The position numbers were made by a program, and so were the translations under genes. Shown piece by piece: positions 63,832 through 64,000 of a stretch of DNA of 64,000 nucleotides. Below the pieces are notes generated by a model. The model searched no databases. It was not told the DNA's origin and was given only the letters and a program-made list of their open reading frames with translations. The stretch lies in NCBI RefSeq assembly GCF_000169195.2, contig NC_016023.1:1984001-2048000 (forward strand). Reading direction: 5' to 3'. Within the stretch, counting starts at the first letter, position 1. Each line of letters begins with the position of its first letter. This DNA is from Heyndrickxia coagulans 36D1 (GTDB lineage: Bacteria > Bacillota > Bacilli > Bacillales > Bacillaceae_C).

Positions 63832-64000
63832 GTTTTAAAGTAGAGTACGCTTAGTTGGGTCTGCTCTTTTTTGTGACGGGCATCTGGATTTTGCTCTGAA
63901 TAAGTTGTGAAAGGTTGGAGGATGTTATTGCGATAAACACGGCTCCTGAAAGCAGGAAAACAATCGGGTCAAATTATAATTCCAAAAAACGGTATTAGCC

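Overview
The window is Bacillaceae chromosome. It carries strong AGGAGG-type ribosome binding sites, TTG and GTG starts, a SigB-type promoter in front of a KatE catalase, SigL (sigma-54) promoters with RocR-like activators, an LXG toxin cassette and a yng-type acyl-CoA operon. Medium GC content and gene content fit a Heyndrickxia/Weizmannia (Bacillus) coagulans-like organism, but the sequence alone does not prove the species. No tRNA, rRNA or CRISPR array was seen.

Layout. 1-2.7 kb: an LXG toxin cassette (toxin cut by the window edge, two small partners), an orphan DUF4274 immunity-like gene and the wreck of a second cassette. 3-6.3 kb: a small lipoprotein, a small unknown gene and katE. 7-13.7 kb: a four-gene Wadjet (JetD-A-B-C) anti-plasmid operon. 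14-22.3 kb: metabolic genes (mutarotase-like protein, class I fructose-bisphosphate aldolase, malic enzyme with a DASS transporter), a GNAT gene and two gene wrecks. 22.6-31.3 kb: a respiratory nitrate operon (hemerythrin-like protein, two unknown small genes, narG-H-J-I, narK). 31.4-34.2 kb: an ABC-2 exporter with its TetR regulator and two operators. 35.4-37.1 kb: a RocE-like amino acid permease with a SigL promoter and two RocR-type sites. 37.5-44.8 kb: a type I restriction system with a TacT-like toxin-antitoxin pair between hsdR and hsdM. 44.8-47.6 kb: rocR-like activator and rocD, divergent, with the same RocR site. 48.4-61.4 kb: a second SigL activator followed by a long acyl-CoA degradation operon (two acyl-CoA ligases, acyl-CoA dehydrogenase, biotin-dependent carboxylase, HMG-CoA lyase, enoyl-CoA hydratase). 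61.5-64 kb: a GNAT gene, a frameshifted HTH-like gene, a short FAD protein and a small membrane protein.

The least explained content lies between genes. Four arrays have an exact 52-bp period: three of family A (10, 6 and 15 units) and one of family B (6 units). A third repeat family C has ~126-bp units. All three families carry a 45-bp imperfect palindrome, although their sequences differ. Family A arrays sit in or against a ~220-bp element with inverted AGGGCTTGCTGAA ends. Several operon junctions also hold degenerate copies of neighbouring gene ends, most clearly a four-fold chimaeric repeat between the HMG-CoA lyase and enoyl-CoA hydratase genes.

Working together: SigL links arginine/ornithine use (permease, rocD) and the acyl-CoA operon, each through its own PAS-AAA activator. 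Wadjet, type I restriction and the toxin-antitoxin pair form a spread-out set of defence genes against plasmids and phages.
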